This document shows, piece by piece, positions 7,128-15,919 of a stretch of 64,000 bases of DNA. Source of the DNA: Halobaculum sp. MBLA0143 (GTDB lineage: Archaea > Halobacteriota > Halobacteria > Halobacteriales > Haloferacaceae); contig NZ_JBGKAC010000001.1 in NCBI RefSeq assembly GCF_041361465.1, positions 2,480,001-2,544,000 on the forward strand, given 5' to 3'. The translations under genes were made by a program, and so were the position numbers. The notes below the pieces were generated by a model that saw only the letters and a list, made by a program, of their open reading frames with translations, was not told the DNA's origin and ran no database searches. The first letter of the stretch is position 1, and every line of letters begins with the position of its first letter.

Positions 7128-9215
7128 ATGGACCTCACGGAGATTCCGGGTGTCGGCGAGAAGACCGCCGACGCGCTCGCCGAGTTGGACGACCCCGAGG
7201 CGGCGCTCCGGGAGGGTGACGTGGCGACCATCGCGGGCGTATCCGGGGTGTCCGAGGGTCGAGCGGTCGTGATCGCTCGTGGCGCGATCAGACACCGTCA
7301 CGACGACCCTGGGGGGTGGGCGGCGACGGACCGAGCCAAAGAGGTACACGACCAGGTGTTGTCGTTGCTGCGAGACCGGGCCGTGACGGAGTACGCCCGC
7401 AAGCGGCTGGCGACGCTGTACCCCAGCACCGTCCCGGAGCGGATCGCGGAGGTGCGGGCGTGGGCCGCCGACGCCGTCCAGCGAGAGCCGGATCCGGACG
7501 TGTTGTCGGCGCTGGAGGGGGTGGCACCGCCGACGGAGCCGTCGGATCTCCGAGTGCGAGAGCGGGCGCTGGCGACCGCCGACGCCGAGCGGTACGCCGA
7601 AGTGGAGGCGGCGTTCCCGGAGCTCCCCGTAGAAGTCGTGGAGGGGCCGGAGGACTTGGCGGAGCTGGGACGGTCGTACGCCACCGTGTTCGTGTTGGAC
7701 GAGACGTTCGCGGGCGTGGACGTGGACGGCGACGTGCGGGTCCTCCCAGAGCCGGAGACGGAGCCGGAGACGGTCGTCCCCGAGCGACTGTTGGCGTTCG
7801 TCGCCGACAACCGCGACAGTCTGTCTGCGGCCGCGACCGTCCACGAGCGCGCCGGGCTGGAGCCGGCGTGTGATCTCGGGACGCTCCGCGACGTGCTCGC
7901 CCGCGTCGACGACGACGGCGGGATCGTCGGTGACGAGGAGTTGGACCGACTGGCCGACGCCGTCGACGACGTGGGCGCCGCCGCGAGCACGGCCGCGAGC
8001 GCCGCCAACGACCACCTCCGGAGCGTGATCCAGGAACGCGACGTGACCATCGAGGGCCAGGACTTCCTCTCGCTCGTCGAGCAGGGTGCCCGCGTCGACT
8101 CGTTGCTGGCCCGCGAGCTCGCAGACGAGTACGACGAGGCGATCCGGAAGGCCCGCGAACGGTTCGCCGACGCGCTCCGCCTGGAGCCCGGCGAAGAGGA
8201 GATGGCAGAACGGGTGTTCGGCGGCGAGCCGACGTTCCCGGTCGAACACAACGAAGAGCCGCTGGCACGGCTCCGGACGGAGCTGAAGACCGCCCGGGAC
8301 CGCCGGGCTGCCCGGCTGAAGGCGGACTTAGCCGAGGAGATCGCGGCGCTGCGGCCGGACGCCGAGCAGTTGCTCGCCGACGCGCTGGAGTTCGACGTGG
8401 AGCTTGCGGTGGCCCGCTTCGCGGCGGACTTCGACTGTGTGATGCCGACGTTCGTCGGCGACGAGATTCCGGACGATCCAGCGGGGCGCGCGCTCGCGGC
8501 CGACGGCGACGGCGGGACGGAGACGGAAGCCGGAGGCGTCACTCGACTCCCCTCCGGCGACGCCGGCGCCGAGATCGAGATCGAAGGCGGGCGGTCGCCG
8601 ATCCTGGACGAGGCGTTCACGGACGTGGAGCCGGTGGACTACGGCGTCTCCGGGGTGACGATCCTCTCCGGTGTCAACTCCGGCGGGAAGACGTCGACGT
8701 TGGATCTGGTCGCGCTGATCGCCACGCTGGCACACGTCGGGCTCCCCGTGCCGGCGGCGGCGGTGCGGCTCCGCCGCGTCTCCGGGCTCCACTACTACGC
8801 CAAGTCACAGGGGACGCTCGACGCCGGGGCGTTCGAGTCGACGCTCCGGGAGTTCGGCGACCTGGCGACCGGGGCCGACGGTCGACTCGTCCTGGTGGAC
8901 GAACTGGAGTCGATCACGGAGCCGGGGGCGTCCGCGAAGATCATCGCCGGCATCCTCGAACGGCTCCACGACCAGGGAGCGACGGCGGTGTTCGTCTCAC
9001 ACATGGCCCGGGAGATCCGCGAGACCGCCGGCTTCGACGTGGCCGTCGACGGAATCGAGGCGCTGGGGTTGGAAGACGGGGAGTTGGTCGTCGACCGCTC
9101 GCCCAAGAAGAACCACCTCGCGCGGTCGACACCGGAGCTGATCGTCGAGAAGCTGTCGGACGCCACCCCCGGCGAGGAGGGGTCGTTCTACGAGTCGTTG
9201 CTGGAGAAGTTCTGA
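7128..9215 (+). CDS. MutS-family ATPase with N-terminal helix-hairpin-helix
   Basis: A 695-residue archaeal MutS-like ATPase. Residues 1-50 form a helix-hairpin-helix (IPGVGEKTADALAEL, IAGVSGVSEGRAVVI), a non-specific DNA-binding element absent from classical MutS1. The middle is the coiled-coil lever region (about 280-420). The C-terminal ABC-type domain has Walker A GVNSGGKTS near 515-523, HYYAKSQGTLDAG, Walker B LVLVDELES near 587-595 and the SHMAREI switch region. There is no mismatch-recognition domain I, so it is closer to MutS2/MutS5-like proteins. The ATG follows the TATA-like AATTATTA (7093-7100) by about 30 bases. A role in DNA repair or recombination control is inferred. Confidence 0.87.
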   Translation: MDLTEIPGVGEKTADALAELDDPEAALREGDVATIAGVSGVSEGRAVVIARGAIRHRHDDPGGWAATDRAKEVHDQVLSLLRDRAVTEYARKRLATLYPSTVPERIAEVRAWAADAVQREPDPDVLSALEGVAPPTEPSDLRVRERALATADAERYAEVEAAFPELPVEVVEGPEDLAELGRSYATVFVLDETFAGVDVDGDVRVLPEPETEPETVVPERLLAFVADNRDSLSAAATVHERAGLEPACDLGTLRDVLARVDDDGGIVGDEELDRLADAVDDVGAAASTAASAANDHLRSVIQERDVTIEGQDFLSLVEQGARVDSLLARELADEYDEAIRKARERFADALRLEPGEEEMAERVFGGEPTFPVEHNEEPLARLRTELKTARDRRAARLKADLAEEIAALRPDAEQLLADALEFDVELAVARFAADFDCVMPTFVGDEIPDDPAGRALAADGDGGTETEAGGVTRLPSGDAGAEIEIEGGRSPILDEAFTDVEPVDYGVSGVTILSGVNSGGKTSTLDLVALIATLAHVGLPVPAAAVRLRRVSGLHYYAKSQGTLDAGAFESTLREFGDLATGADGRLVLVDELESITEPGASAKIIAGILERLHDQGATAVFVSHMAREIRETAGFDVAVDGIEALGLEDGELVVDRSPKKNHLARSTPELIVEKLSDATPGEEGSFYESLLEKF

Positions 9216-9295
9216 ATCAGAGGCGGACCAGTACGGGCGAGCACACACCAAAAAAGCGAGGCTTGAGCACGATACGTCAGAGATGGACCCCGCTG

Positions 9296-10267
9296 TTACG
9301 GACGGAAGTTCTCGATCTTGTAGACGACGCCTTCTCCGCGTCCGCAGACGAACATTGCGTCGTTGTCCGGCCCACATCGGACGCAGGTGGGCAGCGTAAA
9401 CCCGTTAGCGACCCGTGGTGTGAACCGATACTGTTGGCTGTCGTGTGGATCGATCGCTGCGACGCTTCCCTTGAACGGCTCTGCGACGTAGACGAGTCCA
9501 TCCTTCCGGTTGTAGACGGAGCCACCGACTCGCCCAAGCCCTTCTGCTACGAGCCTGTCGTCGTTGACGTGATCGATATGTGTCACCGTCTCCGACTCCG
9601 GGTCCATGTCGGCACGAGCGACGTGCCCCAGCGGACCGACGCTGTACAGCAGCGCCTCCCCGGCAGGCGTGACCCACTCGCCACAGTCGATCTGGTACGG
9701 TTCCCAGTTGTCCGGCCAAGCGCGCCGAGGAGTCATGCCGGGGAACTTGTCGCGTACTGGGATCTGATCGACAATTGTCGGGTGGTCATCTGCGTCGTCT
9801 CCGCTAGTCACGTCGATGACGCGGCTACTCCGGCCTTCGCCGGGGTTCACTGTAGTGTACACCGCGTCCGTGGCGTCGTGGTAGACGATACTGTAGGGAC
9901 CGGCGAGTTCAGATGCGAACACCGTCTCGTTGTCCACTGAGGAGAACTCGCCGCCGCCGGTGATGTCGCGGATTCGTCCTTCCCAGCACTCGTTGGCGAG
10001 GATCCGACCGTCGGGCAGCATCGCCATGCTGGACGGTCCTTCGAGTCCAGAGGCGAACACCCGCTCGTCGTCCGCAGTGAGGCCGCCGAAGTCTCCCCCG
10101 TCGGTCACATCAACGATGCGACCATTCGTGCGTTCGGTTGCCAGGAGGCGCCCGTCATGTGTCCACTCCATGTGCGAGGGATTGCTCAGATTGGTAGCAT
10201 GGAGTGTCACGTCAACCTCTCGTTGCTTGGTCTGCACCATCTCGTCTGTTGCTGTCCCAGTTGACAT
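9296..10267 (-). CDS. Beta-propeller protein (NHL/SMP-30-like)
   Basis: A 323-residue protein built of repeated four-strand blades, visible as MEWTHDGRLLATERTNGRIVD, SSMAMLPDGRILANE and SIVYHDATDAVYTT, plus later copies such as GGSVYNRKDGLVYVAEP and CVRCGPDNDAMFVCG. The spacing of Pro/Asp-Gly-Arg turns suggests six or seven blades of the NHL/SMP-30 type. There is no signal peptide or obvious active site, so it could be a hydrolase, a binding scaffold or a dead relative. A TATA-like TATAAAAATA (10290-10299) lies about 27 bases before the ATG, indicating a leaderless transcript. Confidence 0.72.
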   Translation of the reverse strand: MSTGTATDEMVQTKQREVDVTLHATNLSNPSHMEWTHDGRLLATERTNGRIVDVTDGGDFGGLTADDERVFASGLEGPSSMAMLPDGRILANECWEGRIRDITGGGEFSSVDNETVFASELAGPYSIVYHDATDAVYTTVNPGEGRSSRVIDVTSGDDADDHPTIVDQIPVRDKFPGMTPRRAWPDNWEPYQIDCGEWVTPAGEALLYSVGPLGHVARADMDPESETVTHIDHVNDDRLVAEGLGRVGGSVYNRKDGLVYVAEPFKGSVAAIDPHDSQQYRFTPRVANGFTLPTCVRCGPDNDAMFVCGRGEGVVYKIENFRP

Positions 10268-10378
10268 AGCGCAACCAACTTTTGTTCAGCTATAAAAATA
10301 AGTTTCTAAATATCCCCTACACTACTCTGGGCGTACAATACATCAGAGGTAACATTGCTCTCGCTGATAAAGGCAAGT

Positions 10379-11584
10379 ATGTTGCCGAAGGACAGTCTGC
10401 CACCGCGGCCAATTTTCAAGTATTACATATACGTCGCAACCGCGTGGGGCGGCTTCCACGTCCCAGTAAACGTGCTCATGTTCCGATCCCGGGGCTTGAG
10501 CTTCACCGAAATTGGGCTCGTAGTGGCCGCTGGAAGCGCCGTGACCCTCCTCGCGGAGATTCCAAGCGGTTACGCCGCCGACAGGCTCGGACGGCGAAAC
10601 AGTCTTTTGTTGTCGGCGGGACTAATGACATCTGGATCACTCGTCTTTGCTCTCGCTGGAACGTTTCCAGCGTTCGTTCTCGCACAGGCGACATTCGTCC
10701 TCGGAATCTCGTTTCGGTCGGGAACGTCCGGCGCGTGGTTGTACGACACGCTCTCGGAGATGGATCGTGAAGACGACTACGCACACGTCTCTGGTCGAGG
10801 GCAGACGGCACTCCTGGTGGTGATGGGCGTGACTTCCGTCGCCGGCGGCTATCTTGGTCAAATCGACTACGGACTCGCCTACCTTGCAACTGCTGCAACG
10901 ACAGCGATTAGCTTCCTCGCCGCGCTGACGTTCCGCGAACCGTCACCGACGGATGACGACAACGACAACCTCGACATAGAGACGATTCGATCGGTCATTA
11001 CCGAAGAGCTAACCCAGCCACGCCTCCGTGACGCGGTGATCGGGTTGGCACTGTTCTTCGGAGTTGCAACGACAGCGAACAGCGTGCTGGTACAGCCACT
11101 GAGTGTCGGTGCTGGCGTTCCGGAGGCACAGATTGGGTGGCTGTACGCGACGTTCACCGGTGTCGGTGCAGCAGTTAGCTACGTGACTGGCTGGGTTGAG
11201 GAGCAGCTTGGGACAGAACACACGCTGGTCGTGGCACCGTTCCTCGTCGCGGTCGCGTTGGGTGCCGGCGGCGTAGTCACGCTGGCCGTCGTCCCGGGGT
11301 TCGTGGTCATGCGTGGTCTCCAACGGCTGGTGAAGCCGCTGTCTGGACAGTTGATCAACGACGAACTCTCGTCGGTCGGGCGGGCGACCGCGCTGAGCGT
11401 CATCGCATTAGTGTACTCGGTCGTCGGAATCCCACTCCGCGTTGCAGTTGGACGAGCGACCGACGTGTTCGCGTCCGAGACCATTCTGTTCGGTCTGGCT
11501 GGACTCCTGATTGTTGCTGGCGCGTATCTCGGTGTCAGAATGTCGACTACACGGGGCGATCCACAAGCACAACCGTCCGACTGA
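10379..11584 (+). CDS. MFS efflux-type transporter
   Basis: A membrane protein of about 400 residues with twelve predicted hydrophobic helices. The cytoplasmic loop between TM2 and TM3, SGYAADRLGRRNSL, is the MFS signature GxxxDRxGRR. The central loop (PTDDDNDNLDIETI) is acidic as expected for a halophile. The protein resembles the drug/metabolite efflux branch of MFS; substrate unknown. The ATG at 10379 is chosen over a TTG at 10355 because the alignment-like start MLPKDSLPPRP precedes TM1 directly. Base composition here is visibly less GC-rich than in the flanking housekeeping genes, which may mean the 9.3-11.6 kb stretch was acquired. Confidence 0.87.
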   Translation: MLPKDSLPPRPIFKYYIYVATAWGGFHVPVNVLMFRSRGLSFTEIGLVVAAGSAVTLLAEIPSGYAADRLGRRNSLLLSAGLMTSGSLVFALAGTFPAFVLAQATFVLGISFRSGTSGAWLYDTLSEMDREDDYAHVSGRGQTALLVVMGVTSVAGGYLGQIDYGLAYLATAATTAISFLAALTFREPSPTDDDNDNLDIETIRSVITEELTQPRLRDAVIGLALFFGVATTANSVLVQPLSVGAGVPEAQIGWLYATFTGVGAAVSYVTGWVEEQLGTEHTLVVAPFLVAVALGAGGVVTLAVVPGFVVMRGLQRLVKPLSGQLINDELSSVGRATALSVIALVYSVVGIPLRVAVGRATDVFASETILFGLAGLLIVAGAYLGVRMSTTRGDPQAQPSD

Positions 11585-11744
11585 CTCTCTCTGTCCGACA
11601 GCCGCCTGTTGCCATTCGTAAGATATATTTTCATCCATACAGGGACGAGAGTATTTTGGGGAGACGGCTGTCTCGAAATGTCAGATTCTACTCCTACCAC
11701 ACTGTCGCCGAACGATTAAGTGGTGGGGCGCGTAGACTCCGGCA

Positions 11745-12890
11745 ATGCCCGGGGACCCCGAGGAGGGGATGTTGGCGTGGGACGAGTCCGTGTTCAGGGA
11801 CGAACACGTCTTCGAGATCGACTACGTCCCGGAGACGTTCCGCCACCGCGAGAGCCAGGTAGACTCGCTGAAGTACGCCCTGCGGCCGGCCGTCCGGGGG
11901 TCGCGCCCGCTCAACAGCGTCGTGCGCGGGCCGCCCGGCACCGGCAAGACCACCGCCGTCCAGAAGCTGTTCGGCGAACTCGGCGGGGAGACAGACGTGT
12001 GGACCGTTCGGGTGAACTGTCAGGTGGACGCCACCCGGTACGCAGTCTTCTCGCGGATCTTCGAGGGCGTGTTCGACTACGAGCCCCCCTCCTCGGGCGT
12101 CTCCTTCAAGAAGCTGTTCGGCCAGATCACCGACCGACTCGCCGACGAGGGGGCAGTGTTGGTGGTCGCCTTGGACGACGTGAACTACCTCTTCTACGAG
12201 AACGAGGCGTCGGACACGCTGTACTCGCTCCTGCGCGCCCACGAGGCGGACGGTCACGCGGAGGCGAGCGCGAAGATCGGCGTCATCTGCGTCTCCTCGG
12301 ACCTCTCTCTGGGCGTGATCGACGAACTGGACACCCGAGTCCAGTCCGTGTTCCGGCCGGAGGAGGTGTACTTCCCCGTGTACGACGCCGACGAGATCGT
12401 CGACATCCTGCGCGAACGCGCCGACCGCGGGTTCCACGACGGGGTCTTGGGTGCGCCGGAGCTGGACCGCGTGGCCGAACTGACCGCGGAGTCGGGCGAC
12501 CTCCGTGTCGGGATCGATCTCCTGCGGCGGGCGGGGCTCAACGCCGAGATGCGAGCCTCCCGCACCGTCTCCGTCGACGACGTGGAGGAGGCGTACGAGA
12601 AGTCGAAGTTCGTCCACCTCTCCCGGAGTCTCCGGGGGCTCTCGGAGTCGGAACGCGCGCTCGTGGCCGTCCTCGCCGACCACGGCGGCGACCAGGCCGG
12701 CAACGTGTACGAAGTGTTCCACGACCGCACCGACCTGGGGTACACTCGGTACTCGGAGATCGTGAAGAAGCTGGAACAGTTGGGGCTCGTCGAGACGGAG
12801 TACGCCGACGTGGAGGGCCGCGGCCGGTCGCGGGAGATCGAACTGGCGTACGACCCCGACGCGGTTGCGGAGCGGTTGGAGCGGGAGTAG
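11745..12890 (+). CDS. orc: Orc1/Cdc6-family replication initiator ATPase
   Basis: A 381-residue initiator-type AAA+ ATPase. Walker A is RGPPGTGKTT (residues 61-70), Walker B is VVALDDVNYLF near 140-150, and a sensor-2-like segment (GDLRVGIDLLRRAG) follows. A C-terminal winged helix begins near residue 305 (GLSESERALVAVLADHGG ... YTRYSEIVKKLEQLGLVE). It binds and melts origins or acts as a non-origin paralogue; haloarchaea carry many. The ATTAAGT at 11716-11722 is a TATA candidate about 27 bases upstream. I could not find obvious origin recognition boxes in the 160 bases in front, so a nearby origin is not supported. Confidence 0.92.
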   Translation: MPGDPEEGMLAWDESVFRDEHVFEIDYVPETFRHRESQVDSLKYALRPAVRGSRPLNSVVRGPPGTGKTTAVQKLFGELGGETDVWTVRVNCQVDATRYAVFSRIFEGVFDYEPPSSGVSFKKLFGQITDRLADEGAVLVVALDDVNYLFYENEASDTLYSLLRAHEADGHAEASAKIGVICVSSDLSLGVIDELDTRVQSVFRPEEVYFPVYDADEIVDILRERADRGFHDGVLGAPELDRVAELTAESGDLRVGIDLLRRAGLNAEMRASRTVSVDDVEEAYEKSKFVHLSRSLRGLSESERALVAVLADHGGDQAGNVYEVFHDRTDLGYTRYSEIVKKLEQLGLVETEYADVEGRGRSREIELAYDPDAVAERLERE

Positions 12891-13991
12891 CTACGCCGAC
12901 TCGAACCCTTCCTCCCACCGGAACTTCCCGTTCTGCTGGATCACTTCCCCGTCCACGAGAATTCGGGAGTCCTCGCTCACGTCACAGATCAGGTCGGTGT
13001 GGACGGCCGACTCGTTGCCGGTCTCCCCGTCGGGCAGACAGGCGCCGTACGACCGACCGACCGCGAGGTGGACCGTGTCGCCCATCTTCTCGTCGAACAG
13101 GATGTTGTCGGTGACGCGGTCGATGCCACGATTCATGCCGATCCCGAGTTCGCCGAGTCGGCGGGCGCCCGGGTCCGTGTCGAGTACGTCTCGGAGGGCC
13201 TGCTCGCCTTGTGCCGCGGAGACGTCCACGACCTCGCCGTCCTCGAAGGTGAGCGTGGCGTCGCGGACGCGCCGGGAGTTGACCGTCATCGGCACGTCGA
13301 AGGTGATCTCCCCCTCCGTCGCGTACGGCGCCGTGAACACCTCGCCGCTGGGGAGGTTGTGGGAGTCGTACGCCACGCTGGCGGCGGAGTTGACGGCCGT
13401 CCGGCCGTCGATCCGCATCTCGACGGCCTGCTCGCCGGTCTCGATCCGGACCTCGCTGCCCTCGTCCAGCAGTTCCTTCGTCTTCGCCATCTCGTCGGCC
13501 AACGACTCCCAGTCCCGGAGGACGGCGTCGTAGACGAACTCGCGGTAGGCCTCGACCGACATCCCGGCCTGTTGGGCCAACGACCGCGTCGGGTGGACGG
13601 TCGACACCCAGTCCGTGTCCATCCGCGCCTCGCGGATCCCCGTCCGGGCCGTGCGGTGAGCCTGTCGTGTCTCGCCGGCCACGTCCGCCTGGGCGGCGGT
13701 GTTGCGACCGCGGCCGAGCCGGAGCACGGCGTCGGCTTCCTCGTACAGCGACAGTTCGAACCCGGGGTCCTCGTCGAACTCGCCGTCGTGTGCCCGGCGG
13801 TACGCCCGCTCGATCTCGTCGCTGTCGTAGACGGCGACGTAGTTGGCGCCCCGTTCCCCGAGCGCCTCGCAGACGGCGACCGCGAGGTCGTGGCTCCCCT
13901 CCGACACCGCCACGACCACGTCGTCGCCGGCGTCGATCCGTGCGCTCCAGTCGACGAGCACGTCGGCGTGCTCACGAACGCGCTGGTCCAT
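12891..13991 (-). CDS. M29-family aminopeptidase
   Basis: A 366-residue metallo-aminopeptidase related to AmpS/aminopeptidase T, which trims N-terminal residues from peptides in the cytoplasm. Family landmarks are GANYVAVYDSDEIERAY near residue 50, MTVNSRRVRDATLTFEDG, GELGIGMNRGI and NILFDEKMGDTVHLAVGRSYG; the C-terminus HTDLICDV holds metal ligands. The ATG at 13991 (MDQRVREHA) is preferred over one two codons earlier because the family starts this way. The stop codon directly abuts that of the convergent orc gene. Confidence 0.9.
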   Translation of the reverse strand: MDQRVREHADVLVDWSARIDAGDDVVVAVSEGSHDLAVAVCEALGERGANYVAVYDSDEIERAYRRAHDGEFDEDPGFELSLYEEADAVLRLGRGRNTAAQADVAGETRQAHRTARTGIREARMDTDWVSTVHPTRSLAQQAGMSVEAYREFVYDAVLRDWESLADEMAKTKELLDEGSEVRIETGEQAVEMRIDGRTAVNSAASVAYDSHNLPSGEVFTAPYATEGEITFDVPMTVNSRRVRDATLTFEDGEVVDVSAAQGEQALRDVLDTDPGARRLGELGIGMNRGIDRVTDNILFDEKMGDTVHLAVGRSYGACLPDGETGNESAVHTDLICDVSEDSRILVDGEVIQQNGKFRWEEGFESA

Positions 13992-14093
13992 ACACACGAC
14001 ACGGGAGCGACGGGCAAAACGACGGTGGTCTTCGCGCTGTGAGCCCGGTGGTGGGCGATACCGCGGGACGGCGACGCCGTCGGCCGGGCTTCG

Positions 14094-14687
14094 CTACTCT
14101 GTCGGCCCGCGGACGTACGTCTGTTCGTGGTCCGGGAACACCTCGCCGACGGCCTCGGGACCGTGGTCGTCTGCGAGGATGGCCCGGAGCTCCCCCTCGT
14201 AGTCGGCTCGAGTGATCTCCTCGCTGGGGCCCGTCTCCACCTCTAGGCTCTCGGCGACCAGCCGGTCGACGGCGCTGCGGCCGAACCCCGCGAGCGGAGA
14301 GAGGTAGTCGACGTCGTGGCGGTCCTCCAGCGACTGGGCGAACGCCCGAGAGACGCTGGGTACTCGGTCGTCGCGTCTGGAGCCGTCCGCGACGGCGTCG
14401 ACGTCTCGCTCGGCGACGGACTCCAGGGCGTGTTCGTGGACGCGTTGGATCCCGTTTCGGGGGTAGCCGTCCGCTCGCATCCGTTCGACCGCCTCGTCGG
14501 CCACCGCGCGGTCCAACGCGTGGGTGTCGAACGGGAACCCCAGCGCGTCCGCCGCCCGAGCGGCGTGCTCCCAGTCGTCCGTCACGCCGAACGTGGCCGT
14601 CACCAGCTCCACGTCGTAGAAGCGGTCCAACACGAGTGCCGCCAGCGAGGAGTCTTTCCCGCCGCTGTAGAGGAGCGCGAGCTCCAC
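14094..14687 (-). CDS. PP-loop ATPase-like protein
   Basis: A 197-residue protein beginning MELALLYSGGKDSSLAALVL, where SGGKDS (8-13) is the PP-loop that binds ATP and releases pyrophosphate in adenine-nucleotide alpha-hydrolase-fold enzymes (tRNA thiolases, diphthamide ligase, asparagine synthase). The second conserved block, DAVADGSRRDDRVPSVSRA, matches the family's substrate loop. The remainder is short for a tRNA-modifying enzyme, so it belongs to a small stand-alone archaeal group with unknown acceptor. It starts three bases after the PDCD5-like gene stops, so the two are co-transcribed. Confidence 0.85.
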   Translation of the reverse strand: MELALLYSGGKDSSLAALVLDRFYDVELVTATFGVTDDWEHAARAADALGFPFDTHALDRAVADEAVERMRADGYPRNGIQRVHEHALESVAERDVDAVADGSRRDDRVPSVSRAFAQSLEDRHDVDYLSPLAGFGRSAVDRLVAESLEVETGPSEEITRADYEGELRAILADDHGPEAVGEVFPDHEQTYVRGPTE

Positions 14688-14690
14688 GGC

Positions 14691-15044
14691 CTACCGACGC
14701 CGGACGTTGAAGCCGGAGTCGTCGGGCTTCAGCTCCTTCAACAGGCTCTTCATCTGGTCTTCGTCGATCCGACCGTCGATCCGGCCCGACTGAGCGACCG
14801 CGAGGACCTGTTTCTTCGCCTGCTCGGCGAACTGCGGCTTGCTCATCTCGACGGCGTTGAGCCGTTGGCGAGCGCCGTCCGTGAGGTACTGCTTGAGCAT
14901 CGCCTCCTGTTGGGCCTCCGCCTGTTCCTGTGCGGCCTGGCGTGCCTCCTCGTCGCCACCCTGGTCGCTCTGCTGGCGGAGCTGTTCACGCTTCTTCTCT
15001 CGGAGTTCCTGCAGCCGCTCGTCGTCCTCCGGGTTCTGGCTCAT
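14691..15044 (-). CDS. PDCD5-like DNA-binding protein
   Basis: A 117-residue archaeal homologue of human PDCD5/TFAR19. The N-terminal third is a charged Glu/Lys/Gln coiled helix ([13 protein letters not shown]). The globular part has the family blocks [33 protein letters not shown] and [21 protein letters not shown] basic tail (NVRRR) closes it. PDCD5-like proteins bind DNA and are thought to aid chaperone or chromatin functions; the archaeal role is not settled. It is the first gene of a two-gene unit with the PP-loop protein. Confidence 0.93.
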   Translation of the reverse strand: MSQNPEDDERLQELREKKREQLRQQSDQGGDEEARQAAQEQAEAQQEAMLKQYLTDGARQRLNAVEMSKPQFAEQAKKQVLAVAQSGRIDGRIDEDQMKSLLKELKPDDSGFNVRRR

Positions 15045-15128
15045 ACCGTCGGATTCGGTCGTGAGACGCAAAACGATTTCGGAGGGTGTTCCCACAGAGA
15101 TTTGACGCCGCGACACGGACCTCCGGGT

Positions 15129-15869
15129 GTGATCGTCGTTGCCACCGACGACTTCGCGCTGTACCACGCCGCAGTCGACGAACTGCGGGAGCGGGCGGCC
15201 ACGTTCACCACGGTCGAGCCCGGAGCCGAACTCCCGGAGCGGGCGGACGTGGTGCTGTCTGCCGCCGAAGACGGGGTGTCGTACCCCGACGCCGGCGTCG
15301 GCCACGTCACGACGACCGCCGAGGACGCCCGCGGGGGGGTCGACGAGGCGCTCGGACTGCTCCGCGGGACGGACGGCCGGACCGTGGTCGGTGTCGACCC
15401 GGGCGAGCGCCCGGGGGTCGCCGTCCTCTCCGGAGAGACGGTGGTCACGGCCTACCACGTCCCGGCGTCGGCAGCCGTCGAGACCGTGCGGTCGGCGGTG
15501 GCAGACGAGCCGGACCCGCTCGTCCGTGTCGGTGACGGCGCCCGTCTCCACGGCGCCCGGCTCGTAGAGGAGCTAGACGAGGTGGCCGTCGAGCTCGTCG
15601 ACGAGAGCGGGACCACCCCGTCGCTGGGGCGTGGGGCGAGCGGGCGGGCGCTGGCGGACGTGCTCGCGGCGGTCAACATCGCCCGGATGGAGGGTGAGCC
15701 GGTCGAGACCCGGGACGTGGAGCCGACGCCGGGGGAGATCCAACGGGTGAAGAACCGGTCGCGGGAGCGGTCGGACGGCGACCGGACGCTGGACACGGAG
15801 CTTGCCAGACGTGTCGCGTTGGGTGAACTGTCGCTGTCGGAGGCGTTGAGGCGTCACCGCGAGCGGTGA
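15129..15869 (+). CDS. RuvC/RNase H-like fold protein
   Basis: A 246-residue protein from a GTG start. Residues 1-70 form an alpha/beta domain ([21 protein letters not shown]). Residues 78-160 resemble a RuvC-like resolvase/nuclease core: [17 protein letters not shown] provides the first catalytic-type Asp in strand 1 and [12 protein letters not shown] follows. The C-terminal part has [17 protein letters not shown], the region where the last acidic residue of the fold normally sits. It ends in a basic helix. Nuclease activity is likely by fold but unproven, and the N-terminal domain is not recognised. It is divergent from the PDCD5 gene. Confidence 0.7.
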   Translation: MIVVATDDFALYHAAVDELRERAATFTTVEPGAELPERADVVLSAAEDGVSYPDAGVGHVTTTAEDARGGVDEALGLLRGTDGRTVVGVDPGERPGVAVLSGETVVTAYHVPASAAVETVRSAVADEPDPLVRVGDGARLHGARLVEELDEVAVELVDESGTTPSLGRGASGRALADVLAAVNIARMEGEPVETRDVEPTPGEIQRVKNRSRERSDGDRTLDTELARRVALGELSLSEALRRHRER

Positions 15870-15919
15870 GGACGGGGCGGGTCGGCGACTTTTTCATCGT
15901 CGCGCCCCAGTAATCCTCT

